A stretch of 64,000 bases of DNA, taken from contig CAUYUJ010022392.1 in the NCBI GenBank assembly GCA_963575745.1, positions 1,402,215 to 1,466,214 on the forward strand. The letters run 5' to 3'. The position numbers were made by a program, and so were the translations under genes. Below the pieces are notes generated by a model that saw only the letters and a program-made list of their open reading frames with translations, was not told where the DNA came from and made no database searches. Below, one piece after another: positions 22,689 to 33,592 of the stretch (within the stretch, counting starts at the first letter, position 1; every line of letters starts with the position of its first letter). Origin of the DNA: Prorocentrum cordatum (taxonomy: Eukaryota; Sar; Dinophyceae; Prorocentrales; Prorocentraceae).

Positions 22689-22689
22689 C

Positions 22690-23280
22690 AGTTTTGGGCA
22701 AATCAAGTCTGTAGTCGATCCCCTGCTCGAGGGTTGAGGGCATTGGATAAGGAGCCATTGTCTCAGGAATTCTGGCTCTGGAGGCCGGTGGAGCTCCAAT
22801 AATGGACTGGCCATGGATGTCATCACCGCCAACCCCCCGTTAAATCAGGGGCCCCCCTGGGCCTGAAGCCTACCGGGCACGCTCCCGAGCCAACGCCCCC
22901 CACCCTCGGGGGGAGACGGGCTCAGGAGGGGGGGAACATCGAGCTGGAATCGGTGACGCAGGCAGCCCGTACAGCAAGGATGCGCGATGAAGCATGCAAG
23001 GGCCTCGGACGCCCATCTCGAGGCTCTTCGAGCGGGGCGCGGCCCACGAAAGTGGCCAGGCCTGGACCGAGGAGGCAAGGATGCGAGAGTGCCCCTGGGA
23101 AGGTTGTTACCATCCTTACCATGCGGTTTGACAGTGCATCGCCGACAGATCGGAGACCTGCCCCCGAGAGCACGTCCGCGCGTCACTGGGCGGGGGTGGG
23201 GCTGTCGCGCCCCCCTCTCGGCGATCTCTGGGCGATTGGGGGTCGATGTGCCCCTCCCCCTATCATTGAGCAGGGATCGA
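22690..23280. other. No gene seen
   Basis: Unique-looking GC-rich DNA. Frames of about 110-140 codons exist on both strands and overlap one another, with no motif that favours one. Confidence 0.4.
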
Positions 23281-23481
23281 CCGTCCCGGCATTCCTACAG
23301 GCCCACCACGAAATTCTCTTAGAACCCAGACATGTTCTAAGAACCAAAACAGTCCTCTCATAACAAAAGCCCCATGTGTTAGAACAAGACAGCCCCAGCC
23401 AGAAATGTTCTGAGAGCATTTCGTGTAGACCACAGAAGGCTGTTAGAGCATTCTTTGGTGGGCCTATAGGCGAGCCAGGAC
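23281..23481. mobile_element. MITE, CCTATAGGCCCACCA family, copy 1
   Basis: The left end (GTCCCGGCATTCCTACAGG then CCCACCACG) is the inverted complement of the right end (TTGGTGGGCCTATAGGCGAG, CCAGGA). The interior carries TGTTCTAAGAAC palindromes and CCCAGCCAGAAATGTTCTGA. Copies: 29561-29768, 34448-34652, 37635-37845. Confidence 0.75.
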
Positions 23482-23494
23482 ACCTCGCAGCTAC

Positions 23495-23745
23495 TTGGTG
23501 TCGCTGCCCCCGAAGACCTTGTGCCGCCGCGAGCACATGTCGCACAGGTCGAAGGAGCAGGCGCGGCAGCTGCTGGACGAGGCAACGGCGGCACGAGCAC
23601 ACGAGGACCTCGGAGCTCCGCGCGGATCTCCCGCATCGGCGCGCCGACCCCGCCCGCCCCCGACCCGGCGCGCGCGGAGCGCGCCCAAGGGGGGCGCCAT
23701 GAGGGCCAGGGCAGAGGTCTGGCGCCGATCTGGGACCTCCGCGTG
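23495..23745. repeat. Diverged foldback-element sequence
   Basis: CTCCGCGCGGATCTCCCGCATCGG and a right-hand GGCGCCGATCTGGGACCTCCG are diverged arms of the GGATTTCTTGGATC family. Overlapping frames here are not supported as genes. Confidence 0.4.
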
Positions 23746-23785
23746 GGGCCTCGACGGCCCGTGTGCTCTCGGGCGGATGGTAGTG

Positions 23786-23933
23786 TTAGGTCGGGCATGT
23801 CCTCCTGCAGACGTATTTGGGAAGAACTATTTTTCAAATAGTAAGCAACAAAACAACAATAGCCAAAAAAGCAAGAAAAAGAAAAAGTGTCTGCTGTTTG
23901 CGCAGTCCTCCTGTAGAGGGACATGCCCGATTT
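23786..23933 (+). mobile_element. MITE, TTAGGTCGGGC family
   Basis: Left end TTAGGTCGGGCATGTCCTCC, right end CTCCTGTAGAGGGACATGCC then CGATTT; A-rich interior. One of the best-preserved inverted-repeat pairs of the family. Confidence 0.8.
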
Positions 23934-23934
23934 C

Positions 23935-24520
23935 ATGTTAGTGGGGCGTGAACCAAACTGGGGGTGAAGCAGCGGGCCCTACAGGGGCCCTTGAGGGCCC
24001 CTTTTGGAGCCAGCGGGGGCCCAGGAGGGGCCCTCAGGGGCCCCTTTAGGGCCCCTTCCTTCACCCCCCAGCTATGACACCCCCCTTTACCACCGGCCCA
24101 GGCGCATCTTTTACTTCCGCCGCCTTCCGCCGGCCTTCCTTTTTTTCAACGCGACTCCATTTGCCTCGGAAGTTTAGCGGGGGCACCGGCACTACCGTGA
24201 AAACGACGCGGCGCGTTTCACAATCGGAAACGAGGCCCTGGAACGGACAGCGGGTGCACAGCGGCAGGCCCGACTGGCCTCAGCCCCGCTCCCGCGCACC
24301 CCCACCCCTGTGGGAGTGGCACTTGCGGGGGCGGTTCCCCCCCCCCTCTGGTGAGGGGGAAGGCGCAAAAGGCCCACCGCATTCTTAGCGTGGCCCGCCC
24401 CCTTTTCGAAAAGATTTCTCGAGCTGCGTTTGTGAGGTCGGAAGAGGGAGAGGGAGGTCGAAAGGAGAGATAGAGGCTGGGGAAGAGGTACGGTTCTCGG
24501 CGGCGGCGGCAAAGCCTCTC
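23935..24520. other. No gene seen; GGGGCCC-rich blocks
   Basis: Direct repeats of AGGGGCCCTTGAGGGCCCC lie at 23965-24060, followed by unique GC-rich DNA. No supportable frame. Confidence 0.4.
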
Positions 24521-24609
24521 ACCTCACGCGTTGATGCTGGCGCCAGTGCTGGTGTAGGTGCTGGCTGGCATCACCGCTGTCGTTGGCGCAGGTGGCGTCG
24601 CGCTCGCTC

Positions 24610-25449
24610 CTACTTCTTCCTGGGCTTCTTGCTCCAGTTGGCCTGCGTCCCCGTGCCGCCCTTGAACGCCAACGACTCCACTTCCTTCGCCGCCTTCGAC
24701 CTCGTCGCGATGTCGCACTGGAGGCTCACCCCGACAGCGGCCAGAGCGCCATTGCGCCTCAGCAGCTTCAGCGACTCCTTCAACCCTGGGTAGTGGTTCA
24801 CCGCGAAGATCCACTTGCACTCTCCTGCCTCCGCGCCCCACTCGTCGTTCTTGCTCTTCACCTTGAAGCGCCTCGTCGGGCCCTGCACCACCTTCCCGAA
24901 CTTCAAGAGCTCGTCCAGCGCGGCCTTGGAGGCCTGTGGTTCGATGCCCTGCCCCACGGCCGCCAGCGCCGCGTCCTTCTTGTCCTCCACGGCCTCCGAC
25001 ATGCGGAACAGGACCGCCCTCGCCAGCGCGTCGGGGCGCTTGCCATGCGGGTTGCCCATGATGTCCCCCTGCTTCTCCTTCGCCTTCTCCTTGGCCTTGG
25101 TGCCCTCCTCCTCGTAGTGCGCCAGGGCCTGGTCCAGCGCGGTCGCCATCTTCTGCGTCGGCTTGAGCGGGATCACGAAATTGTCGCCCCTGTGAGCCGA
25201 CCTCGCCATGTCCTCGTGCTGCAGGACCAGCCGCGCGAGCGCCTTGGCCAAGGGGCCCACCACGTCGGGCTGGTCGCCCTTGCCCTCGCCCACGACCCCT
25301 GCCTCGGCCGCCGTCCTCTTGCTCTCGTTGCTGCCCGACGTCGCCTGCACCTCGCCTATCGGCTTGAACATCGCTCGCTGCAGCAGGTTCGGGTGCGGCA
25401 GGGGGAGCAGCGGGCTCTGGCAGTTCTGACTGTTTGGCTTGAGCCTCAA
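24610..25449 (-). CDS. LINE-associated or dinoflagellate-type hypothetical protein, 279 aa
   Basis: Clean minus-strand frame of 279 codons, extendable a few codons upstream (DARSIPEKLRL). It has an Ala/Glu/Lys-rich N-terminal half with a likely coiled coil (residues ~60-125: LAKALARLVLQHED, ALAHYEEEGTKAKEKAKEK). A globular-looking C-terminal half (~170-265) contains RRFKVKSKNDEWG, CKWIFAVNHYPGLKES and VSLQCDIATRSKAAKEVESL, and the protein ends in a basic tail. It lies immediately 3' of a LINE on the same strand. The Zn-ribbon-like KVCPRCQKISTRED just upstream (~25530, another frame) may join it or may be the LINE tail. No family assigned; ORF1 of a neighbouring retroelement is my best guess. 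Confidence 0.5.
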   Translation of the reverse strand: MRLKPNSQNCQSPLLPLPHPNLLQRAMFKPIGEVQATSGSNESKRTAAEAGVVGEGKGDQPDVVGPLAKALARLVLQHEDMARSAHRGDNFVIPLKPTQKMATALDQALAHYEEEGTKAKEKAKEKQGDIMGNPHGKRPDALARAVLFRMSEAVEDKKDAALAAVGQGIEPQASKAALDELLKFGKVVQGPTRRFKVKSKNDEWGAEAGECKWIFAVNHYPGLKESLKLLRRNGALAAVGVSLQCDIATRSKAAKEVESLAFKGGTGTQANWSKKPRKK

Positions 25450-26168
25450 CTTCTCTGGAATGGACCGTGCATCGTTTCTGTATAATGTATCTTACCAGCG
25501 TGTCTTCTCTCGTGGATATCTTCTGGCAGCGAGGGCATACCTTTAGTTCAAATCCATCTCTGTGAGGGCTTCTGCTGCTGGGTTTGCATATACTTTATTA
25601 GCCGCGTGTTTAAGGTTGGCGAACCCCGTTTCCCCATTGCGTGTTTGCCCACGCAGGTCGCACTCCAGCCACGCGATGGCTGCCGCGTCAGTCACAGTGT
25701 CCATCTCGCCGCCGTAAGTCAGCACACGGCGGAAACAGCGCGGCTCAAGGGTAGCGAGCCAGCGCAGCCACGGCTCGGCCAGCCCAGGGGAGTCGCCGCG
25801 CAGCTGAAAGCCGCCTGGCCGCGAGCTTCTCCTGGGCGTCCGCAGCCTGCCACATCTGCCGCATGTCCTCAAGCAGCAGCGTCAGCAGGCCCGACTGCCC
25901 CCCCTGGCCGATCTGCTCGAACGAGAAGCGCCCAAAGACGACCGCTCTGACCGCTAGCGTCGGGTCGTACAGGTCGTCGCTGGGCTCCCTGAAGGCAGGC
26001 CACAACACCTTGCTCCACCATCCAGCCAGTAACAACATGCTCGTTACCGTCGGAGTGCGGGCCTGCTTCCTGATCTCACGGTTAGTCTTCTTGTACAAGT
26101 GAGCTGGCGAATTCAATAAACCTCGAAGTTTCTTCACCTACCAGCTGTCCAGCCTGTTGAGCTCCCTC

Positions 26169-27408
26169 TTAGCGAGGGTGGCGATCTCCAATCAGTACAG
26201 ACACACCAAACGCACCAGCGCCTTCCGTAATATGATATTCAACTTGGGGCTGAACCCACTCTTGAATTCGCGGCGACGCAGGCGCGCGTGGGTGGAGTTG
26301 GCGGCCCTGATGCGGTTGGTGACCTCCACACGGTGCGTACCCGTCGCCGCCAGCTGCACGCCCAAGCACTTGACCGTATGTTGTGGATTTAGTGGGAAAT
26401 AGGCATCCTCTTCCCACGTCACGATGCCTGTGTTCTGCGCGCGAATGTCCTTCAACCTTTCTTACTCCCAACTCCCGTCGGCGTGAGCAGCATCTCAGTC
26501 TTCCTTGTGTTGACGCGCATGCCTCCTGCTTTGATCTCGCCTTGCAAGACCTGCGAACGTGAGCAGGTCGTCCAACAACTTTAACTGCGAGACATCCAGC
26601 TCCTCGCACTCGTCCCCCTTCCAAGCCGCCATTGCTCCAAATATTCTTCAGCGTGGGGTCCAAGTGCACCTTGATGGCTGTAACCTCTTGTTGGCGGAGC
26701 TCGTTCGAGAGGCGATATGCGATCCCATCATAGACTGCCACGAAAAGCCCAGGACTCTCAACTCCTCCCTGTCGCACTCCTTGCTTGACCCAGATCCGCG
26801 CCTCAGGCACGTGGGTGGTGACGTCTCGGAACAGGTGGCACATGCCTTCATGGAGCTCCCCTAGAGCCACTCGATCATCCCACCGAACTTCGAGCGCCTC
26901 CAGACCTTGCCAAATGTTTTCCCTGACCACCCCGTCGAATGCCTTCTCGATGTCTGTGAGAACTGCCAACAGCATAAGCGGAGGTGTGGAAGAGCTCCCT
27001 CGTCGCTTTGCTCGATGTGCTCGCTGATGTCGCACAATCACTTCTCCTGCCACTTCTACTGCGTCACGTGTACCTCTCCCTGGCATGGCTCCAAACTGTG
27101 TCGGTGAAATTTTATGTGCCACTTACCTCACCGCAGCAAGCGATGTGACTTTGGCATGCGCCTTCCCCACGTGACTGATCAAGTTGATGGTCCGGTCGTC
27201 CTTCGACGCCGTGCATCCATCCCCCTTCGGCTTGCGCAACTGCATGGTTTCGCCGCCCTTGAACCTCCGCGGGGCGTCGCCCAGCGACTGAGCGTGTCAA
27301 TCGCCAGCTTCCAAGATTCAGCCGCAGTACTCCTGGCGGCCCCAACTTAGGCCACCTCAACATGGGCCCCCCTTTCAACTTGGACAACTCCATGATGCTC
27401 TCCTTCAC
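26169..27408 (-). pseudogene. LINE A reverse transcriptase
   Basis: The N-terminal fingers are in another frame (LRKPKGDGCTASKDDRTINL, about 27240-27165). From 27122 the frame gives QFGAMPGRGTRDAV, then the motif A strand LLAVLTDIEKAFDGV (catalytic Asp in TDIEKAFD) and GVRQGGVESPGLF (motif B). The frame is lost just before motif C; a different frame carries LKLLDDLLTFAG, equivalent to the catalytic YxDD region, at about 26590-26560. A further frame (26455-26192) resumes with the thumb (HTVKCLGVQLAATGTHR). The order is typical of LINE reverse transcriptases; the frame breaks make it non-functional. Confidence 0.88.
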
Positions 27409-27992
27409 CGCCGCCAGGTCGTAGTTGCCAATCCTGTCGTCATCGCGCTCCTTCTTGCCAGCCTGGGGGGGGGTCGTTCGTCAAGTTCCATCGCCCGGCC
27501 GTCGCGCACTTCGCAGGCGCTCCGAATGCGCGCGCGCTGGTCATCCTCAGCGTCGATGCGCGGCAGCCCTGTGTCTGGGTCCTTCACTGTCATGATGGGG
27601 GCCGCGGGCTCGGGGGCTAATGTATTCGCGACGTTGTGGAGTCGCCCCAAGTTTCTTTGACCTGCCGCTCGCTCAGCTTTTCCGCCAGTGCAACCGTCTT
27701 CTGCCGTTTCTCACTCCTGATGGCCGCCGTCGCCGACTTCGCCGCCCCGTTGAACCGCGATTGAAAATGCGCCTGCAACCGCCGACCTCCGTCAGGAAGG
27801 GCTGCCACTTGATGCTGCCAGTACTGCTTTGTCCTAATCGACCTCGCCGTCTCGTCGCTGAACACTGGGCCGACAAAATTCCGCGCCACGGGTGGTGAGA
27901 TGTAGTCCTGCATCGCCGCCTCAATCACAACCCCCTCAAGCTCATTGAAGTACTCCGATGGGGACTCGCACCGCTTGCCCTCCCCGCAGATG

Positions 27993-28640
27993 TCAGCCCA
28001 GTCTTCCTGGGCCCCCCTTGCCTCGAGCCCCTCCATAAATGCAAGCCTGTAGTTGGGCAAACGGTCGGGGGGCCTCACCTGGTGTCCGAGTCCGCCCCCC
28101 CCCCTGCTGCACCTTCAACATGTCTTCGCTCATGAGTTCCCTACGCCATCGGAATTTGCCTGCTTCTTTCACCGTGGTTGCCTGCACACCTGCGTAGATA
28201 CGCGACTCCAATGGCCTGTGGCCCCTGTAGCCGCCCAGGTTCACTGGGAGATCAGCCCTCAGAAGAGCAGAGTGTCCGCATCCGCCTCGCCGTCGCACCA
28301 ACACGTAGTCGATAGTAGTCCATGTACCTTGCGGGCTCCTCCAAGTGCCGTTGAATCTTCCTCGTTTGCCGAGCGCGTTGAGTGCCACGAGCCCGCGATC
28401 CTCCATGCGGTCCATCAGCGCGCGGCCGTCGGCGCTGATCGTTGGGCCATTCCTTCGCGCACCAGCAAACCCCATCCAAGGCAGCATTAGTGGGACAAGC
28501 GCGTTGGCGTCCAGCGTGACAATGAGCGACGCCCCGGCTGACACTTGGCCGACTGCTCGACGACGAACCTGCCAGAACAGGTCTCTGGCCTCAAGGTGCT
28601 TATCTCGATACTCCATAGCTTCAACTCCTTTTCGGTGCAT
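27993..28640 (-). pseudogene. LINE A endonuclease, C-terminal part
   Basis: Carries the remaining EEP motifs out of frame with the N-terminal part: SLIVTLDANAL in the position of 'GDFNA', TWRSPQGTWTTIDYVLV as the 'xxxSxIDYVLV' strand, and GYRGHRPLE as a weakened terminal 'SDHxxL' motif. The frame then runs into the linker before reverse transcriptase. The changed TLDAN and GHRPL motifs add to the evidence for an inactive enzyme. Confidence 0.78.
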
Positions 28641-29226
28641 GTCCAGCCTCGTTGGTGAGAGCGTAGCCGCTCAGCACGTAGATGTCGCGCTCGAACCTTT
28701 TCTTACTCAAACTGCGAAGCCGTACTCCTTGCAACTTCCCTTCCAACCATGCGTGCTCACACCTGACCTCACCCTTCTGGAAGTACTTGAGATTGATGGC
28801 TGTGAGGCATCCGTCCCGCTGGCCTCGCCCAGATCTCGCCAACGAGTGCACCTCAAAACTACCCGACTTCCAGGTCTTTCCCAGATCCATCCGTGTGCCT
28901 TGCATGGAGAAGATGGCCACGCTCGCACTCCTGGCCAACTCTAATAACTCATCCAGCCTCCCAGCCCGACGTAGCGACTCGACGTTGAAGCTCCACACCT
29001 TCAGTGTTCTCTGCTTCCACGTGGCTCGCTGCTCCTGCTGCACGTCATCCCTCCTCACCCTCGACAGTTGGGTCAACTCCGCGACGGTCTCGGGAGTGAC
29101 CAGCTGCGCGGCTGAGGCACGCGTGATCTTCTGTCCACGGTACCAAACCACACCTGCCACCAGCGCGAGCCGCGCTGCACGCCTCAGGGCACGCTTGCCG
29201 CGCATCGCCCGTACGCCCTCTTTCAA
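28621..29226 (-). pseudogene. LINE A endonuclease (EEP/APE-like), N-terminal part
   Basis: A frame of 201 codons. LKVWSFNVESLRRAGRLDEL (about residues 73-92) matches the 'xxWNVxSL' opening of exonuclease-endonuclease-phosphatase endonucleases, and SVAIFSMQGTRM the 'QET' metal-binding motif, with Gln-Gly in place of the usual Gln-Glu. The latter substitution would remove the catalytic Glu. An Arg-rich, hydrophobic leader precedes the domain. The frame closes at 28621; the domain continues in another frame. Confidence 0.8.
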
Positions 29227-29560
29227 GCAACCACCTCGGCCCAGCTTGGTGTTGCCGTCCTCGCGGGTCGGGCACCCCGCGAACGCTCACCTCGCAGTGG
29301 TCAGTGAAGCACTCCCCCTTCACCGTGTCCCGCGGCCCACATGGCGCGGCCGACTGGGGGCAAGCACTGGCCAGGACTTGCGACCTGGCACGACCGTCGC
29401 TGCGACGCAACCGTCTTGAGCCGTCGAGGCTTCCGCCGGCCTTCCGCCTGCTTCCGCCGGCGGAGGCGGCCTCGCGGCCTCGTTTTACTTCCGCCGCCTC
29501 CCTCCGAGGAAGAGAGGGCAACTCCTTCGACCCTCGAAGGCAAGGACCTTCTGTTGAACC

Positions 29561-29768
29561 AGGACCGGCCTTACCGGCATTCCTATAGGCCTACCACGAG
29601 ATGTTCTTAGAACCCAGAAATGTTCTAATAGCAAAACCGTGTTCTTAGAACATGAGCCCGATGCGTTTAAACAAGACAGTCCCAGCCAGAAATGTTTCTC
29701 AGAACATGCCGTGAAAACCACAAAAGGTTCCTACAACATTGTCTGGCGGCCTATAGGCGAGCCAGGAC
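29561..29768. mobile_element. MITE, CCTATAGGCCCACCA family, copy 2
   Basis: Left end GGACCGGCCTTACCGGCATT, CCTATAGGCCTACCACGAG; right end GGCGGCCTATAGGCGAGCC, AGGAC; internal TGTTCTTAGAAC palindromes. Confidence 0.78.
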
Positions 29769-30024
29769 GCTTCGCCACCTGCTGGACTCTGGGAGAACGC
29801 CCCCGTGGTGCTCGCGCCGGCGTGGCCTCCCCCGGGCGCTGTGGAAGAAGGCGCACGTGGAGCCCAGGCTCCTGCGGCCGCACTCGCTGCAGGCACACGT
29901 TCCGCGCACCGCCTGCCCCTCCATGCGCTCCAGGGCGTGGCCGGCGGGGCAGCGCAGCCTCGCGCGGGAGCTCGCCGGGCTGCTCCTGTCCAGAGGGCTC
30001 CTGCCGAGAAAAGAGAAAAAGGAG

Positions 30025-30400
<376 letters not shown>

Positions 30401-30571
30401 TAAGCAACTGCGGCCAAGACGCCGAAATCAGAGCCACTTGGGGCTCAGGAGGGGCTCTGATCTTGAGGCCGCCTCTGGAATCTAGGCCAGGGGCCTGTTC
30501 GTGGCCCAGGCTCGCCGTGGCCAGGAACGCCCCTGCGTTTCCGATTCGGCGCTCAGCACGACGCCTGCACG

Positions 30572-30735
30572 TAGGCACAGACTTCCAAACGTCTGCGCGG
30601 AATTGCTGGATCAGCACTGGACCCCGCCACCCGGAGGCGCTTCTGGCGCCGCCCCTGGCGCGCCCCGCGCGCTGGGGAGGTGGGGCCGTCGCCGATCCAA
30701 GAAATCCGCGCGGATCTCCGAACGTTTGACGTTTT
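30572..30735. mobile_element. Foldback MITE, GGATTTCTTGGATC family, copy 3
   Basis: ACGTCTGCGCGGAATTGCTGG on the left against GATCCAAGAAATCCGCGCGG and CTCCGAACGTTTGACG on the right, about 160 bp. It abuts the next MITE at 30748. Confidence 0.65.
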
Positions 30736-30747
30736 GTGCAGCTCGTC

Positions 30748-30910
30748 TTAGGTCGGGCATGTCCTCATACAGGCGGATTTTTGGGCGAAAACTGAAAAAT
30801 AGTCAGAATTTCTCCAAACATATTCAAATATAGTCTTGAAAAACGTCCCCATAAAATTTTTGACTAGTTTTGAGTTTTCCTCCTGTAGTGAGAGAGACAC
30901 GCCCGGCTTA
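30748..30910 (+). mobile_element. MITE, TTAGGTCGGGC family, beside a stop codon
   Basis: Left end TTAGGTCGGGCATGTCCTCA, right end TCCTCCTGTAGTGAGAGAGA and CACGCCCGGCTTA. The right end stops three bases short of the stop codon (30914-30916) of the PPPDE gene on the opposite strand. Confidence 0.8.
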
Positions 30911-30913
30911 AAG

Positions 30914-32917
30914 CTATTCTTCGATCCTGCCGTCAATCTCGTTGCAGCTGTTGTGCCAGCAGCGCTCGCAGAAATAGTGCCTGCAGGCCGCACAGCCCAC
31001 CCTCCGGTCGCCACGCTTCAGGGGCATGACGCAGGCGAAGCACTCCTCCTGCGATGGGGGCCCAGGGACACAGAAGCAAATAGACACAAATCCCAGGATT
31101 CCCCATCGTTTCCTGTATCTTCTGGGTTTTCGTGTTCCCCCCCACTTCCCATATTTTCTCATCTCTTCCTGGGAGTCCACAATGGATTGTGTGTGTGTGA
31201 CTTTCTTTCCCTCCTGACTCCTGGCCGGCGGACGCGCAGCAGAGGCTGCGCCGGGAGGTCGGGCCCGCCTCCATGACGTGGCCGTTGGGGCACGCCTTGC
31301 CCAAGACGGCGACGGAGAAATACGACTCCCACGACGCTTCCGAGGGCCTTTTCCTGGGGTCCAGCGAGGCGTCTGACAGACTTCGCCTCACCACCACCTC
31401 CGGGTCCGCCTCGTTCGGGTCGGCGGTGTCCTCGCCCCCGTTCGCCCTGCTCCGAGACGCGCCCAGTCTGGCCTCCGCGAAGATCTTCCACTGCCTGCGG
31501 AGGTCGTCATCGCCAACGGCGCTCTCCAAGGCACATGCTGCCCTGTACGGGGCGAGGTCCCTGGTCCGGATGCTGGCCGCGATGTGGAAGCAGCCTCCCT
31601 TGTTGAACCACTTCAGGTCGGAGGTGCCTCTCGCCGTGTTCTGCTTCGTCACCTGGGCCACCACGCGCCTGGCGAGGCCTGGAACCTCGGAGTACACCAG
31701 CTCTTGCAGCGCACCGTCTTCGCCCTCGCTCTCCCCGGCCTCGTAGATGCGGTACACTTCGAGCTCCTTCGCCAGCGCCTCGCTTGACGGGTGCCGCAGC
31801 AGCTGTGGGCCCAACGCCAGATCCCCGGCTCCCAGCTGCTGGCTTTCACTGATCAGCGCTGGCGCCTCCGCCTCCGCGGCCTGGAGAGCGTCCACGAGCG
31901 AGGGCGCGTGCGTCAGGCTGGCCTTGGCGTTGCTCTCGTGACGCGCGCCGAGCACCCTGTTCAGCAGCGGTGCTAACACCCTCACCAAGCTCGACTTGGC
32001 CAAGCGCTCGGTCAGCAGGCGGACAGAGTCGGGGATGTGTCTGCCGAGGAGGTACAAGACCAACTTGTCGCTCAAGTCGTTGCAGTTGTGCCGGAACACG
32101 TCGTACTTCTCCGGCTGGAACTCCGCGTCGAGCTTGTCCAGCATCTCGTCGACCTCGGCGCTGGAGCGCAGCGTGACTCCCAGATCGACAACCTCAGTCG
32201 GCTCCCCGAACTCTGTCGTGCCAGGGTCGGCCAGCCTCAGGGTGCCGTAGTAGTAGAACTCTGTCCCGTGCACCACCACGCTGGAATGCCACACGCCGTT
32301 CTCGTGGCGCCCCAGCAGCACTGGGGACAGCACGTGTGCCATGCTCCTGGAGAGGTCGTAGAGGTAGAGCTCCACGCGCGCAAACTGGAGCTCGAGCCGG
32401 TGAGCGCAGAACTCGGCGTAGGTCAGGTCCTCCGCACCCTCGGCGTCCATCCTCCGCAGCATCTGGGCCACCATCGCGTCGTCCAGCTCTGGCCCGGCTG
32501 TGGGACCGGCCAAGCTCTGATCCAGTGCCTGCTCCAAGGTGTCCTTGTAGGCGGCGCGACCAGGGGGGGAGTGAGAAGGGGCGCGCCTCCTCAGAAGGCT
32601 CGGAAGTTGTCCGGCCTTCTGAGAAGTTATCTGAGCCTTCCCCGAAGACCTCTCAGGAGGCGCGAGGGCTTCTGAGAAGCCCCGCCGCCTTCTGAGAAGG
32701 CCTTCTCCTTCTCACTTCACCCCCCCGCTCGACGCCGAGTCCTTGGCGATCACGCCGTCCAGGTCTGGGTCTAAAGACTGCCACGCCCCGATCAATGACC
32801 TGACGAGCTCCCGGCTGGTGATGCCCGCCTCGCGGCAGAGCTTGGTCGCTATCGCCTGCGCGGTCGCCGGCCCGGGCGAGAACAGCTCGAGCAGGGCCGA
32901 GTGGAGCCACTCAGACA
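30914..32917 (-). CDS. EF-hand / PPPDE peptidase (DeSI-like) / zinc-finger protein, 5' end not found
   Basis: Three exons read in one phase: 32917-32742, 32543-31221 and 31048-30914 (about 543 aa). The first ends in an EF-hand-like loop (SLDPDLDGVIAK) and the second opens with another (RMDAEGAEDLTYAEF). Next is a PPPDE domain: VELYLYDLSR, catalytic-type His in NGVWHSSVVV (codon 32286-32288) and Cys in FRHNCNDLSDKLV (codon 32082-32084). This His-Cys pair is the hallmark of DeSI/PPPDE thiol peptidases, known for removing SUMO or ubiquitin. A central segment contains KWFNKGGCFHIA. The C-terminus is a Cys-rich finger (ACPNGHVMEA, then CFACVMPL, CAACRHYFCERCW) across the last intron. The first exon follows a good 3' splice site (TTCTGTTCCTTCCAG), so an upstream exon with the start codon is missing. 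Substrate unknown. Confidence 0.82.
31049..31220 (-). other. Intron of the PPPDE gene, GA-AG type
   Basis: Inferred 172-nt phase-0 intron. Exon ...GCCGGCCAG, then GAGTCAGG..., ending in CCCCCATCGCAG before GAGGAGTGC. The hexamer CAGGAG stands at both junctions. Removing it joins the Cys-rich finger in frame. The donor would be GA; no GT donor in the right phase was seen. Confidence 0.65.
32544..32741 (-). other. Intron of the PPPDE gene that is a copy of a dispersed repeat (introner-like)
   Basis: 198 nt, phase 0, bounded by AAGGAC on both sides (GCCAAG before GACTCGG; TACAAG before GACACC). The body is the CTTCTCAGAAGG palindromic element, collinear with 49195-49335 (GTGAGAAGGAGAAGGCC, TTCTCAGAAGGCGGCGGG, ACTTCC, GCCTTCTGA, C-run, CGCGCCGCC) and with the minus strand of 600-775. 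Confidence 0.7.
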
Positions 32918-33143
32918 CTGGAAGGAACAGAACACTGCACGAGCACTGTGGATGCCACGACAATGGACACCCTCACAGTCCCATCCTTGAACTTAAAATG
33001 TGTTTAAAATGTAGGAAACATGTTCTAAACATGTTCTAGGCATGTTTTCAGCATGTTTAACATGTTTAAGACATGTTTTAGACATCTGGAATTTGTTTGA
33101 CATCACGCTTCCTCTCCATTGATCGTCCTCCACAGCACAAGCA

Positions 33144-33316
33144 TTAGGTCGGGCGTGTCCTCCTTCCTGCAGGGGGATCTTGGACGACAAATTAGAAATA
33201 GTAGCAAAAAAGAATCAAACAAATTCAAAACAAGATCTTATTAGAAAATTGTGCCCAGGCAATGTTCTGTTTTGCTATGTTTGAATATTCCTCCTGTACA
33301 GGGGCGTGCCCACGTA
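33144..33316 (+). mobile_element. MITE, TTAGGTCGGGC family
   Basis: Left end TTAGGTCGGGCGTGTCCTCC, right end TATTCCTCCTGTACAGGGGC and GTGCCCACG. The right end is more decayed than in other copies. Just before it (33000-33090) are CATGTTTTAAA-like short tandem repeats. Confidence 0.65.
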
Positions 33317-33319
33317 ACA

Positions 33320-33560
33320 CATGCACACAGTGCGGGCGCTGTCGCAAGAAACCATCGCCGCAGGAAGCCCAACCCTGAAAACCTGCGCGCGAGGTATACC
33401 CGAAGGGAAACCTGGAGCACACCGAACGCAGCAGCTTCTGAGCGGCCGCAGAAAGTCACCGCGCAGCGCGCGGAGCGAAGAAACCCAGGGTACCCTGACG
33501 AAAAGCATATAGTTTCTTGATGCGCGCCCACATTGTAGGCTTTCGGAGGTCTACGCGGAT

Positions 33561-33592
<32 letters not shown>

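Larger units (their letters stand above)
25543..29226 (-). mobile_element. Decayed non-LTR retrotransposon (LINE A)
   Basis: In minus-strand order: an endonuclease N-terminal part (29226-28640), its C-terminal part in another frame (28640-27993), a linker (28078-27617), reverse transcriptase (about 27408-26460), a post-RT region (26455-25745) and an uncertain tail. At least five frame changes separate pieces that belong together, so this copy is dead. The 5' end is unclear: frames continue in GC-rich DNA to about 29.5 kb, and a MITE lies at 29561-29768. No spliced-leader sequence was seen at this element. Confidence 0.85.
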
